Shown: one piece after another, positions 15,110 to 23,665 of the stretch
Layout of the letters: every line of letters starts with the position of its first letter
Position numbering within the stretch: the stretch's first letter is position 1
Program-made: the position numbers and the translations under genes
The notes under the pieces: model-generated
What the model saw: the letters and a program-made list of their open reading frames with translations, nothing else
What the model was told of the DNA's origin: nothing
Databases searched by the model: none
Assembly (NCBI GenBank): GCA_934149465.1
Contig: CAKPEZ010000005.1
Coordinates: 29,698 to 93,697 of the forward strand
From: an uncultured Bacilli bacterium
Lineage (GTDB): Bacteria > Bacillota_I > Bacilli_A > RF39 > UBA660
DNA length: 64,000 nucleotides
Reading direction: 5' to 3'

Positions 15110-16873
15110 ATGCTTGGTAGAATTGATTCAATAGAAAATAATATAGTTAAAGTAAAATTAGAAGTTAATATTTATGATATGGATAGTATTATTAATAAGA
15201 ACATTGTATTTAAAGGTAATAATAAGATAATAGGGGAAATTACTGATATTAAAGATAATCTTTTATATGTTTCTATCCTTGGAGAGATTATTGATAATAA
15301 ATTTATTTTTGGAGATATTAATAAGCCTTCTTTTAAAGATGATATTTATCTTATTACTAAAGAAGAATTAGATCTTATTTTTACTTCTTATACTGGAGGA
15401 GAAAAGATTATTCTAGGAAGTAGTTATATTTATCCTGAGTATCAAATAAAGCTTGATTTAAGTAATTTCTTTTCTAATCATTTTGCTATTTTAGGTAATA
15501 GTGGTAGTGGTAAAAGTTATTCAGTAGCGCATATTATTCAAAGCTTATTTAAAGAGGCAAATGATCTTCCTTACCGAGCTAACTTGTTTATTTTTGATGC
15601 ATATGGTGAATATCAAAATGCCTTTAGTCATATTGGAGATAATTCTGTTAATATAAATTATAAAGTGTATACTACTGATTTAGAACAAAATGAACACGAA
15701 GTTCTTCATCTTCCTTTTTGGCTTCTTAGTGTTGATGATATTGCTCTTCTTTTAGATGTTAACGATAAAAGGCAGATTCCTATTATTGAAAAGGCTCTTA
15801 AATTAGTTGGACTTTTTTCAAAGAAGGAAGAAGAAATAATTGAATATAAGAATGATATTCTTGCTAGAAGTTTATTAGATATCATTTTTAATGGGAAATC
15901 AGCTGTGGAAATTAGAACTAGGTTACTTTCAATACTTACTAAGTTTAATACTTCTACTTTAAATTTAGATACTATGTTAGTAGAACCTGGTTGGAGTAGA
16001 AGTTTAAGACAGTGTTTATATATAGATAAAGATGGAAAGATCGCTAATATTGAGTTAGTTACTAGTTTTTTTCAAAAGTTTGTAAAAGATGAGTTAGATT
16101 TGAATTTACCTAATGGTAGTTATAGGTATACTATAGAAGAATATTATTTAGCATTAGAGTTTGCTCTTATATCAGAAGGAATTTATAATAGTGATAGCGT
16201 TTTTGATTATGCTAATATTTTAAAGATAAGACTTAATTATTTGATTAATAGTTCATATAGTAGATATTTTGCTTATCCTAATTATATAAGCAAAAATAAT
16301 TTTATTAAGCTTCTTCTTACAACTAATGATAATAAGAAAGCACAGGTTATTAATTTTAATATTAATTATGTTGATGATCGATTTGCTAAGAAGATTGTAA
16401 AAATTTATTCTAAATTACTTTTTGATTATGCTACTTCTTTAAAACAAAGAGCAAAGCTTCCTTTCCATATTGTTTTAGAAGAAGCTCATCGTTATGTACA
16501 AAATGATAATGATATAGATATTCTTGGATATAATATATTTGAAAGAATAACTAAAGAAGGTAGAAAATATGGAGTATTACTTGGAGTAATTTCTCAAAGG
16601 CCTTCGGAATTATCAGAAACTGTTTTATCTCAGTCAAGTAATTTCTTGATTTTTAAAATGTTCTATCCTAAAGATTTATCTTTTGTTAGTGAGATTGTTC
16701 CAAGTTTAGGAAATACTTTATCTTCTAAGTTAAAGACTTTGTATCCTGGTGTATGTGTTGCATTTGGAACAGCATTTAAAATGCCTATTTTAATTAAAAT
16801 GGATAAACCAAATCCAGAGCCAAGTAGTAGCAGTACAGATATTCTTTCAAGTTGGTATTTAACTAAATCTTAA
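15110..16873 (+). CDS. HerA/DUF87-like hexameric ATPase
   Basis: 587 aa. The N-terminal ~110 residues form a small beta domain (MLGRIDSIENNIVKVKLE, KIIGEITDIKDN) like the HAS-barrel of HerA-type ATPases. Walker A GNSGSGKSY is near residue 128 and the Walker B region VLEEAHRYV near 451, then a GRKYGV..SQRPSE sensor segment typical of HerA/FtsK-like pumps. These ATPases move DNA or protein; bacterial members occur in DNA repair or antiphage settings, but no NurA or Sir2 partner is adjacent here. I chose ATG 15110 because AAAGTAGG ends at 15100, too close for the in-frame ATG at 15101. The next gene follows after 15 bases. Exact function unknown. Confidence 0.8.
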   Translation: MLGRIDSIENNIVKVKLEVNIYDMDSIINKNIVFKGNNKIIGEITDIKDNLLYVSILGEIIDNKFIFGDINKPSFKDDIYLITKEELDLIFTSYTGGEKIILGSSYIYPEYQIKLDLSNFFSNHFAILGNSGSGKSYSVAHIIQSLFKEANDLPYRANLFIFDAYGEYQNAFSHIGDNSVNINYKVYTTDLEQNEHEVLHLPFWLLSVDDIALLLDVNDKRQIPIIEKALKLVGLFSKKEEEIIEYKNDILARSLLDIIFNGKSAVEIRTRLLSILTKFNTSTLNLDTMLVEPGWSRSLRQCLYIDKDGKIANIELVTSFFQKFVKDELDLNLPNGSYRYTIEEYYLALEFALISEGIYNSDSVFDYANILKIRLNYLINSSYSRYFAYPNYISKNNFIKLLLTTNDNKKAQVINFNINYVDDRFAKKIVKIYSKLLFDYATSLKQRAKLPFHIVLEEAHRYVQNDNDIDILGYNIFERITKEGRKYGVLLGVISQRPSELSETVLSQSSNFLIFKMFYPKDLSFVSEIVPSLGNTLSSKLKTLYPGVCVAFGTAFKMPILIKMDKPNPEPSSSSTDILSSWYLTKS

Positions 16874-16888
16874 GAGAAAGGGTTATGT

Positions 16889-17722
16889 ATGAAGACTTTT
16901 AACTTTATAATTTTTCTTTTTAGTATTTTTGGCTTTACTTCTTATCAAAATGTAAATGTAGTTGGAATAGGAGATTCTATTACATTAGGATATCCTTATG
17001 ATGTAGAATCTTCTTATTCTTATATGGTTTATAAGTATTTAGAAAAAGAGTATCCTTATTATAATTATACTTATAATAATATGGCAGTTAATGGTCTTAC
17101 TTCTTCCTTGTTATTAGATAATCTTAGTAATAATGTTACTTTGATTGATTCTATTAATAAGGCTGATCTTGTTATGGTAAGTATTGGTAGTAATGATTTT
17201 TTATCTCTTTTAAATACTTCTTCTTATCAAGATAATTTAGATGATAGTATAGCTAGTACTGTTACTCTTTTAGAAGATAATTTAAAGTATTTAGTAGATT
17301 ATTTTCATTATAAGCATCCTAATACTAAAGTAATTTTTATTCCTTATTATAATCCTTATAATAAGCTAGCTAATTATTCTAATTATACTTCTATTATAAA
17401 TAAGTTAAATGATGAGAGGGATTTACTAAATGGATATTTATCTTCTTTGTTAGAAAAAGAAGATAATATGCTTTATTTAAATAATGTTATTTTTTCTTTA
17501 GAAGAAAATAATAATGTTACTTCATTGACTAGTTTAGATCCTCATCCTAATAAGAGGGGACAAACTTCTATATATAATTCTATTATAAGTAGTAATTTTC
17601 TTTCTTTTTTAGAAAAAAAAGATGATACGCTATTTTATATTATTAGTATTTTTCTTTTGATAAGCGTTATTATAATTATTGGTTACATCTTTAATAAACA
17701 TAATAAGAATAAAGTAAAGTAA
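16889..17722 (+). CDS. Secreted membrane-anchored SGNH/GDSL hydrolase
   Basis: 277 aa. N-terminal signal segment (FIIFLFSIFGFTS) followed by block I VVGIGDSITLGYP with the nucleophile Ser, an Asn-containing block II (NMAVNGLTSS), block III SIGSNDFL and the C-terminal LDPHPNKRG carrying the catalytic Asp and His. A C-terminal hydrophobic helix (LFYIISIFLLISVIIIIGYI) plus basic tail anchors it to the membrane. Such proteins are lipases/esterases or remove acyl groups from wall polymers; the substrate cannot be told. Only 15 bases after the HerA-like gene, so probably co-transcribed. Confidence 0.88.
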   Translation: MKTFNFIIFLFSIFGFTSYQNVNVVGIGDSITLGYPYDVESSYSYMVYKYLEKEYPYYNYTYNNMAVNGLTSSLLLDNLSNNVTLIDSINKADLVMVSIGSNDFLSLLNTSSYQDNLDDSIASTVTLLEDNLKYLVDYFHYKHPNTKVIFIPYYNPYNKLANYSNYTSIINKLNDERDLLNGYLSSLLEKEDNMLYLNNVIFSLEENNNVTSLTSLDPHPNKRGQTSIYNSIISSNFLSFLEKKDDTLFYIISIFLLISVIIIIGYIFNKHNKNKVK

Positions 17723-17729
17723 GTTTTGT

Positions 17730-17758
17730 TTGGTAATTAAAGATTATCGTGTTATAAT
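17730..17758 (+). promoter_or_regulatory. Promoter upstream of 17779 gene
   Basis: TTGGTA (17730-17735), 17-bp spacer, TATAAT (17753-17758) with TG extension. Likely start of the transcript running through the xer-like and tdk genes. Confidence 0.65.
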
Positions 17759-17778
17759 AGGCTTAAGTAGGTGAATAT

Positions 17779-18315
17779 ATGGCTTATAATGGTATAAATT
17801 TTTATCTTTGCGCGGGAGAAAATATTATTTATAATTCTCGTCATTTAGAAGAAATAGATACATTTACTGTGGATTATACTGTTTCTAATTTTAAAGAATT
17901 ATTATTAGAAAGTGGTAGAATTGATAATATAAATACCCCTTTATATATTAAGATTACCCGTGGAGATAAAGTATCTAGAACAATTCCTGTTTTATATAAG
18001 GAAGATAATTACTCTAATGATGAAGTATTTTATGCTTATAAAAATTATTTATATAACAATAGGCAAATACTTAGAAAATTACTTTATTTAATTACGCCAT
18101 CTTTAAAAACAGGAACTTTTAAAAGTGAACGTGATAAAAAGATAAAGAGAATGTTAGATGAATCTTTTACCGATTCTAAGGACTATGATTTATATTTTGA
18201 AATTGAGAAATTGTTAAGAGGATATTTAAATACTTATTTAAAAGTAAGAGATGCTTATTTCTTTTTAAAATTTCAAGGTGTAGAATTAAGTAATAATAAG
18301 GGAATAAAAAGATGA
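17779..18315 (+). CDS. Hypothetical protein before xer-like recombinase
   Basis: 178 aa, not recognised. Mixed alpha/beta, no signal peptide or membrane segment; the N-terminal half looks beta-rich (INFYLCAGENIIYNS, DTFTVDYTVSNF) and the C-terminal half helical and charged (RDKKIKRMLDESF, YFEIEKLLRGYLN). AGGTGA ribosome binding site at the right distance from ATG 17779. Its last codons overlap the start of the recombinase gene by 4 bases (ATGA), so the two are translationally coupled. No function can be assigned. Confidence 0.75.
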   Translation: MAYNGINFYLCAGENIIYNSRHLEEIDTFTVDYTVSNFKELLLESGRIDNINTPLYIKITRGDKVSRTIPVLYKEDNYSNDEVFYAYKNYLYNNRQILRKLLYLITPSLKTGTFKSERDKKIKRMLDESFTDSKDYDLYFEIEKLLRGYLNTYLKVRDAYFFLKFQGVELSNNKGIKR

Positions 18316-19181
18316 TGGAAGAATTCTTAGAATATTTAAAAGTAGTAAAGAAATATTCTCAATATACTATTATTTCTTATCGTAAGGATATTGAAGATTA
18401 TCTATTTTATTTAAAAGAAAATAGATATAATGAATTATCTGTTAATAAAGATATAGTTAGAATGTATATGGAAAATCTTCATACTTTAAAGAAAAGTAGT
18501 ATTGGAAGGCATTTAAGTTCTCTAAGAAGTTATTATAATTATTTAGTTAAAAATGATAAAGTAGATTATAATTATTTTAAAGGTATTCCTAATCCTAGAA
18601 AAGAAAAAGGTATTCCTAATTATTTAGATTTAGAGCAAACAAAAACGCTATTTACTAGTTTAAAAGATGAAACTTTAATAGATAAGAGAAATAATCTTAT
18701 TTTAGAATTTCTTTATAGTTTAGGGGTACGTGTTAGTGAGCTTGTTAATATAAAGATTAGTGATATAGATTTTTCTAATAATAGTATTAAAGTTCTTGGT
18801 AAAGGTAGTAAAGAAAGATATGTCTTTTTTGGAGAATATGCTGATGAAAGATTAAAATCTTATTTAAAGGTTAGATCTCATAGTAGTAGTCCTTATCTTT
18901 TTTTAAATAAATATGGTAATAAGTTATCAACTAGGTATATTAGAAAAATAATAGATAAGTTAATTTTAGATAGTGGCTTATCTAAACATATCTCTCCTCA
19001 TACATTAAGACATACCTTTGCCACAGATATGCTTAATAATGGAGCAGATCTATTAACTGTAAAGGAATTATTAGGACATTCTTCTTTATCTACAACAAGT
19101 ATCTATACTCATGTTACTAGTGCTAGATTAAAAGAAGTTTATAATTTAGCTCATCCAAGAGCAAAAGAGGGGAAGTATTAA
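18312..19181 (+). CDS. Tyrosine recombinase, XerC/XerD type
   Basis: 289 aa, full length for Xer. N-terminal SAM-like core-binding domain (VVKKYSQYTIISYRKDIEDYL) and C-terminal catalytic domain with all six residues: Arg in GVRVSEL, Lys in GKGSKER, HxxR in HTLRHTFAT, His in LGHSS and the Tyr nucleophile in TSIYTHV. Xer proteins resolve chromosome dimers at dif. Length, position in a housekeeping operon with tdk and lack of neighbouring phage genes favour the host enzyme over a mobile integrase. XerC and XerD cannot be told apart here. Confidence 0.92.
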   Translation: MMEEFLEYLKVVKKYSQYTIISYRKDIEDYLFYLKENRYNELSVNKDIVRMYMENLHTLKKSSIGRHLSSLRSYYNYLVKNDKVDYNYFKGIPNPRKEKGIPNYLDLEQTKTLFTSLKDETLIDKRNNLILEFLYSLGVRVSELVNIKISDIDFSNNSIKVLGKGSKERYVFFGEYADERLKSYLKVRSHSSSPYLFLNKYGNKLSTRYIRKIIDKLILDSGLSKHISPHTLRHTFATDMLNNGADLLTVKELLGHSSLSTTSIYTHVTSARLKEVYNLAHPRAKEGKY

Positions 19182-19184
19182 AAA

Positions 19185-19787
19185 ATGGCAAAGTTATATT
19201 TTCGTTATGGTGCGATGAATTCAGGAAAAACTCTAGATATTATTAAGACTGATCGTAATTATAAAGAAAAAAATATGAATACTCTAGTTATTAAGGCTAT
19301 TCTTGATAAAAAAGGTGATGATAATATAATTTCTAGAGTAGGTTTTGAAAGAAAAGTAGATCTTTTAGTATCAGATAAAGATAATATAAAAGATTTAATT
19401 ATTGATTATTTAAATAAAGAAGTAATTAGCTGTATCTTAGTTGATGAGGCACAGTTTTTATCATCAAAACAAATAGATGAACTAAGTGATATTGTTGATT
19501 TTTATAAAATCCCAGTTATTTGCTATGGACTTAGAACTGATTTTCAAAGTAATTTATTTCCAGGAAGTAAGAGGTTAATGGAATTAGCTGATTCTCTAGA
19601 AGAGATTAAAACTATTTGTAGGTGTGGTACTAAGGCGATTATGAATACTAGAAAAAATAAAGATGAATATATTTTTGAAGGAAAACAAATTGCGATTGAT
19701 GGAATAGATGCTTCTTATGAAAGTTTATGCCGAAAGTGCTATAAAGAAGAATATGCTAGGTATAAAAGAATACATAATGAAAAATAA
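19185..19787 (+). CDS. tdk: Thymidine kinase (type II)
   Basis: Salvages thymidine to dTMP. Walker A GAMNSGKTL near the N-terminus, Walker B VDEAQF, the glycine-containing YGLRTDF and two Cys pairs (CRC..., CRKC) that bind zinc in the lasso region. 200 aa, normal. Three bases after the recombinase stop, with a weak GGGGAAG ribosome binding site inside that gene's end. Ends at a clear terminator. Confidence 0.95.
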   Translation: MAKLYFRYGAMNSGKTLDIIKTDRNYKEKNMNTLVIKAILDKKGDDNIISRVGFERKVDLLVSDKDNIKDLIIDYLNKEVISCILVDEAQFLSSKQIDELSDIVDFYKIPVICYGLRTDFQSNLFPGSKRLMELADSLEEIKTICRCGTKAIMNTRKNKDEYIFEGKQIAIDGIDASYESLCRKCYKEEYARYKRIHNEK

Positions 19788-19812
19788 CGTAAATAACTTG
19801 TAAAATATTTTG

Positions 19813-19838
19813 AAAAAGCATTAGATAATGCTTTTTTT
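19813..19838 (+). terminator. Terminator after tdk
   Basis: AAAAGCATT and AATGCTTTT form a perfect 9-bp stem with a four-base loop, followed by TTT. Confidence 0.85.
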
Positions 19839-19870
19839 GTTATATAATGAAAATATGCAAGGGAGGATTT

Positions 19871-22504
19871 ATGACAAAATATGTATATGCCTTTAATGAA
19901 GGCAATAAAGATATGCGTAATTTACTTGGAGGTAAAGGTGCTAATTTAGCTGAAATGACTGGAATTGGACTTCCAGTTCCAAGAGGATTTACAGTTACTA
20001 CTGAAGCTTGTATCAAGTATTATGACGATGGGAAAGAAATTAGTGAAGAAGTAGTAAATCAAATTAATGAGAAGCTATCAGAGCTTGAAAAGATTACTGG
20101 TAAGAAGATGGGAAACAAAGAAAATCCATTATTAGTATCAGTTCGAAGTGGTGCTAGAGCTTCTATGCCTGGTATGATGGATACTGTCTTAAATTTAGGT
20201 ATCAATGATGAAGTAGCAGAAGGATTTGCTAAAGTTACTAATAATCCTAGATTTGTTTATGATAGTTATCGTCGTTTTATTCAAATGTTTGCTGATGTTG
20301 TTATGGGATTTCCTAAATCATCATTTGAAAGACTATTTGATAAAATAAAAGAAGAAAAAGGTGTTACTTATGACACAGAATTATCTGCTGATGATTTAAA
20401 AGAAGTTGTAAATATTTATAAGGGAGAATATTTAAAACATGCAGGAGTTCCTTTCCCACAAGATCCAAAAGTTCAATTACTAGAAGCAGTAAAAGCTGTA
20501 TTTAGAAGTTGGAACAATGAAAGAGCAATTATTTATCGCAGAATGAATGATATTCCTTCATCTTGGGGAACAGCGGTTAATGTTCAGGAAATGGTATATG
20601 GTAATAGAGGAGAAGATTGTGGTACTGGTGTAGCATTTACAAGAAATCCTGCTACTGGTGAAAAGAAACTTTATGGTGAGTATTTAATGAATGCTCAAGG
20701 AGAAGATGTTGTTGCTGGTATTAGAACTCCTCAAACTATTGATACTTTAAAAGAAGTAATGCCAGAGTGCTACGATGAATTTGTTAAAATTTGTAATATT
20801 CTAGAAGATCATTATAAAGATATGCAAGATATGGAGTTTACTATTGAAAATGGTAAATTATTTATGCTTCAAACAAGAAATGGTAAAAGAACTGCTGCTG
20901 CAGCATTAAAAATTGCCGTTGATCTTGTTAACGAGGGAATGATTACTGAAGAGGAAGCTTTATTAAAAGTAGAACCTAAACAATTAGATCAACTTTTACA
21001 TCCTGCTTTTGATCAAAATGATCTAAAGAAAGCTGAAGCAGTTGCTACTGGTCTTGCTGCATCTCCTGGAGCTGCTACTGGTAAGATTTATTTTACTGCT
21101 GAAGATGTTATTAAAGCTAAAGAAATGGGAGAAAAGGATATTTTATTAGTTCGCCTTGAAACATCTCCAGAAGATATCGAAGGTATGAGTATTGCTCACG
21201 GAGTATTAACTATTCGTGGAGGTATGACTTCTCATGCTGCAGTAGTTGCACGTGGTATGGGTACTTGCTGTGTATCTGGTTGCGGAGAGTTAAAAATAGA
21301 TGAAGAAAAGAAAACTCTTACTACTAAGGATGGTCATGTATATCATGAAGGTGATTATTTGAGTTTAGATGGCTCTACTGGTAAAGTATATGGAAGACAG
21401 ATAAAAACTGTTGATCCAGAAATAAGTGGTAATTTTGAAACATTTATGGGATGGGCTGATAAAACGCGTACTTTAGGTGTTAGAACAAATGCTGATACTC
21501 CTAAGGATGCTCTTCAAGCTAGAAAATTTGGCGCTGAAGGAATTGGTTTATGTCGTACTGAACATATGTTCTTTGAAGAAGAAAGAATCTTTAATTTCCG
21601 TAAAATGATTACTGCTGAAACATTAGAAGCTAGAAAGAGTGCTCTTGAAAAGATTTTACCTTATCAAAGAGATGACTTTGAAGGATTATTTAGAGCAATG
21701 AATGGATATTCTGTTACTATTCGTTTCTTAGATCCACCTTTACACGAATTTTTACCTCATACTGACGAAGAAATTAAACCACTTGCTGAAAGTCTAGGAA
21801 TGTCTTTTGAAGCTTTAAAAGCAAGAGTAGAATCTTTAAAAGAATTTAACCCTATGATGGGTCATCGTGGTTGTAGACTTGCTATTACATATCCTGAAAT
21901 AGCAGAAATGCAAACAAGAGCAGTTATTGAAGCTGCAATTAACGTAAATAAAGAAGGATTAAACGTAAAACCTGAAATTATGATTCCACTTGTTGGTGAT
22001 GTTAATGAACTTAAGTTTGTAAAGAAGATTGTTTGTGAAACAGCTGATCAAATTATAAAGGAAAATGGAGTTTCATTAGAATATCACGTAGGTACTATGA
22101 TTGAAATTCCAAGAGCTGCTATTTTAGCAGATAAGATTGCTTTAGAAGCTGAATTCTTCTCATTTGGTACTAATGATTTAACTCAAATGACTTATGGATT
22201 CTCTCGTGATGATGCAGGAAAATTCTTAAATGATTATTACGATAAAGGAATTTTTGAATCAGATCCATTTGCTAAACTAGACCAAGAAGGTGTTGGAGAG
22301 TTAGTTAAGATTGCTTCAGTAAAAGGAAGAGAAACAAGATCTAATATTAAAATGGGTATTTGTGGTGAACATGGAGGAGATCCTTCTACTATTGAATTTT
22401 GTCATAACATTGGTCTTACTTATGTATCTTGTTCTCCATACAGAGTACCTATTGCAAGATTAGCTGCTGCTCAAGCTGCAATCAAATCTGAGGATAGAAA
22501 GTAA
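19871..22504 (+). CDS. ppdK: Pyruvate, phosphate dikinase
   Basis: Interconverts pyruvate + ATP + Pi and phosphoenolpyruvate + AMP + PPi; in anaerobes it often runs in the glycolytic, ATP-forming direction. Domains in order: ATP-grasp nucleotide domain (LLGGKGANLAEM, VSVRSGARASMPGMM), phosphohistidine domain (GGMTSHAAVVARGMG with the catalytic His) and the PEP/pyruvate TIM-barrel (MGHRGCRL, FSFGTNDLTQ, GICGEHGGDP). 877 aa, standard. ATG 19871 is chosen for its GGGAGG ribosome binding site; the in-frame ATG at 19847 lacks one. Single gene after the tdk terminator. Confidence 0.97.
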   Translation: MTKYVYAFNEGNKDMRNLLGGKGANLAEMTGIGLPVPRGFTVTTEACIKYYDDGKEISEEVVNQINEKLSELEKITGKKMGNKENPLLVSVRSGARASMPGMMDTVLNLGINDEVAEGFAKVTNNPRFVYDSYRRFIQMFADVVMGFPKSSFERLFDKIKEEKGVTYDTELSADDLKEVVNIYKGEYLKHAGVPFPQDPKVQLLEAVKAVFRSWNNERAIIYRRMNDIPSSWGTAVNVQEMVYGNRGEDCGTGVAFTRNPATGEKKLYGEYLMNAQGEDVVAGIRTPQTIDTLKEVMPECYDEFVKICNILEDHYKDMQDMEFTIENGKLFMLQTRNGKRTAAAALKIAVDLVNEGMITEEEALLKVEPKQLDQLLHPAFDQNDLKKAEAVATGLAASPGAATGKIYFTAEDVIKAKEMGEKDILLVRLETSPEDIEGMSIAHGVLTIRGGMTSHAAVVARGMGTCCVSGCGELKIDEEKKTLTTKDGHVYHEGDYLSLDGSTGKVYGRQIKTVDPEISGNFETFMGWADKTRTLGVRTNADTPKDALQARKFGAEGIGLCRTEHMFFEEERIFNFRKMITAETLEARKSALEKILPYQRDDFEGLFRAMNGYSVTIRFLDPPLHEFLPHTDEEIKPLAESLGMSFEALKARVESLKEFNPMMGHRGCRLAITYPEIAEMQTRAVIEAAINVNKEGLNVKPEIMIPLVGDVNELKFVKKIVCETADQIIKENGVSLEYHVGTMIEIPRAAILADKIALEAEFFSFGTNDLTQMTYGFSRDDAGKFLNDYYDKGIFESDPFAKLDQEGVGELVKIASVKGRETRSNIKMGICGEHGGDPSTIEFCHNIGLTYVSCSPYRVPIARLAAAQAAIKSEDRK

Positions 22505-22645
22505 TTTACTAAAAATACTGTAAATCCAATGATTATATAAAAAATGATATATGCATAGTTAGAGATAAAATATCTGTAGATATTGATGCCAATTAAAATG
22601 GTATAATATGTGTTATAATTGAATATACTAGTAAAGGTATACTAA

Positions 22646-22674
22646 TTGACATTTTTATAAAAATATAGTATATT
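22646..22674 (+). promoter_or_regulatory. Promoter of type III antitoxin RNA
   Basis: Perfect TTGACA (22646-22651), 17-bp spacer, TATATT (22669-22674). Predicted transcription start is about 22681, some 17 bases before the first repeat. Confidence 0.85.
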
Positions 22675-22697
22675 TATATTGCACTGAAAAGTGTGAA

Positions 22698-22795
22698 AAT
22701 GTTTTTCGCTTCTGGATGGCGCGAATAATAAATGATTCCAGGCGACAATGTTTTTCGCTTCCAGGTGGTGCGACTAATAAATGATCCTGGTTGAA
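22698..22795 (+). repeat. Two 49-bp direct repeats, partial third
   Basis: AATGTTTTTCGCTTC starts at 22698 and again at 22747; AATG recurs at 22796, exactly one 49-base period on. The copies differ mainly in the two stem-2 arms of the predicted pseudoknot, where changes are paired. Confidence 0.92.
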
Positions 22796-22805
22796 AATGT
22801 AGAAT

Positions 22806-22835
22806 AACTTCATCGAAAGATGGAGTTTTCTTTTA
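22806..22835 (+). terminator. Terminator between antitoxin RNA and toxin gene
   Basis: AACTTCATC pairs with GATGGAGTT (one G-U) around a GAAA loop, followed by TTCTTTT. A terminator here, letting only some transcripts through to the toxin, is a hallmark of type III toxin-antitoxin loci. Confidence 0.9.
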
Positions 22836-22868
22836 TTATGTGATATATTATGTATGGAGATGATGCAC

Positions 22869-23336
22869 ATGGAAATAAAGAATGGTTATTTATATCATAT
22901 TAAAGATGAATATTTCGATGTTGTAAATGATGATAGTTTAATGTAAAATCATGAAAAGGGTAAGAAGAGACCAACTTATTTTACTATTAAAGATAAAGAT
23001 ATTTTATGGTTTATACCAATAAGTTCTAAAATAGATAAATATAAAAGAATAATTGATAAGAAGGTAGAACGATATGGATTTTGTAATACAATTATAATTA
23101 GAAAAATAGCAGATGAAGATGCAGTGATACTTCTTCAAAATGCATTTCCTACATTAGAAAAATATATAGATCATGTGCATACTGTAGATGGCGTTCCTTT
23201 AAATGTTCCGACAGATTTACAACATGAAATAAAGAGTTTGTTTAAAAACATGGTTGGATTAAAGAAAAGAGGAACTAATTTATTTTTTACTGATATAGAT
23301 ACTTTAAAAAAGAAAATGTTAGAAGAAATAGAATAG
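22869..23336 (+). pseudogene. CptN/ToxN-family endoribonuclease toxin, broken by one TAA
   Basis: The frame from ATG 22869 (GGAG ribosome binding site nine bases upstream) encodes 25 residues starting MEIKNGYLYHIKDEYFD, then TAA at 22944-22946, then continues in the same frame without any shift to a stop at 23334: GKKRPTYF, LWFIPISSK, IDKYKRII, ERYGFCNTIII, TLEKYIDHVHTVDG. These match the CptIN branch of type III toxins in order and length (about 155 residues). The single nonsense codon should abolish the nuclease unless it is a sequencing error or is read through. The rest shows no other damage, so inactivation looks recent. An internal methionine start for the distal part would lack the N-terminal strand. 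Confidence 0.85.
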
Positions 23337-23665
23337 GTGAATAAACAGCATTAAATTTTTAGCAAATAATGTTTGTAAGTAGTAATAATTAGGATAAATA
23401 AGATTACATTAATTTCTTTAATTTATTACCAATTTTGGTGTGGCAAAAGTTAGTATTAACAAAAAATAATAATCACTAGTCTATACATGCTATAACACAA
23501 GCTAATTATAAGAGTTTAGATAAATTATTTATTTAAGCTTTTTTTATTTATAATTAGATAAAATATATCAATTATCAATCTAGATAATTTAGTATAAACA
23601 GTAGACCCTTATAATAGCTTGTTATTTACTATTAGTTGTTATACAATATTGATTGGTGATTTTAT
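23337..23665. other. 329-bp AT-rich intergenic region
   Basis: No open frame of note. Apart from the tsaC promoter near its end I see no supported element; it may hold further decayed sequence from the toxin-antitoxin insertion. Confidence 0.5.
23619..23647 (+). promoter_or_regulatory. Possible tsaC promoter
   Basis: TTGTTA (23619-23624), 17-bp spacer, TACAAT (23642-23647), 18 bp before the start codon. Confidence 0.45.

Larger units (their letters stand above)
22681..22835 (+). ncRNA. Type III antitoxin RNA (CptI-like), tandem pseudoknot repeats
   Basis: A short non-coding RNA between a strong promoter and an intrinsic terminator, directly before a CptN-type toxin gene. It contains two 49-nt repeats (22698 and 22747) and the first bases of a third. 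Each repeat can form an H-type pseudoknot: TCGC/GCGA as stem 1, and CTGGA/TCCAG (copy 1) or CCAGG/CCTGG (copy 2) as stem 2 across an A-rich linker. Three of the five stem 2 pairs differ between copies by compensatory changes, so the structure has been selected. In known ToxIN/CptIN systems the toxin cuts this RNA into units that bind and inhibit it. Confidence 0.85.

Noticed and set aside
18312..19181. Mobile-element integrase
   Set aside because: Full set of Xer residues, standard length, and operon with tdk fit the housekeeping dimer-resolution enzyme; no phage genes or att repeats nearby.
22698..22795. CRISPR array
   Set aside because: Two 49-bp units directly abut with no spacers, and the differences are compensatory base pairs, which fits a type III antitoxin RNA.
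22655..22870. Minus-strand frame across the 49-bp repeats
   Set aside because: It is the mirror of the antitoxin RNA repeats and terminator; codon content follows the repeats and there is no ribosome binding site.
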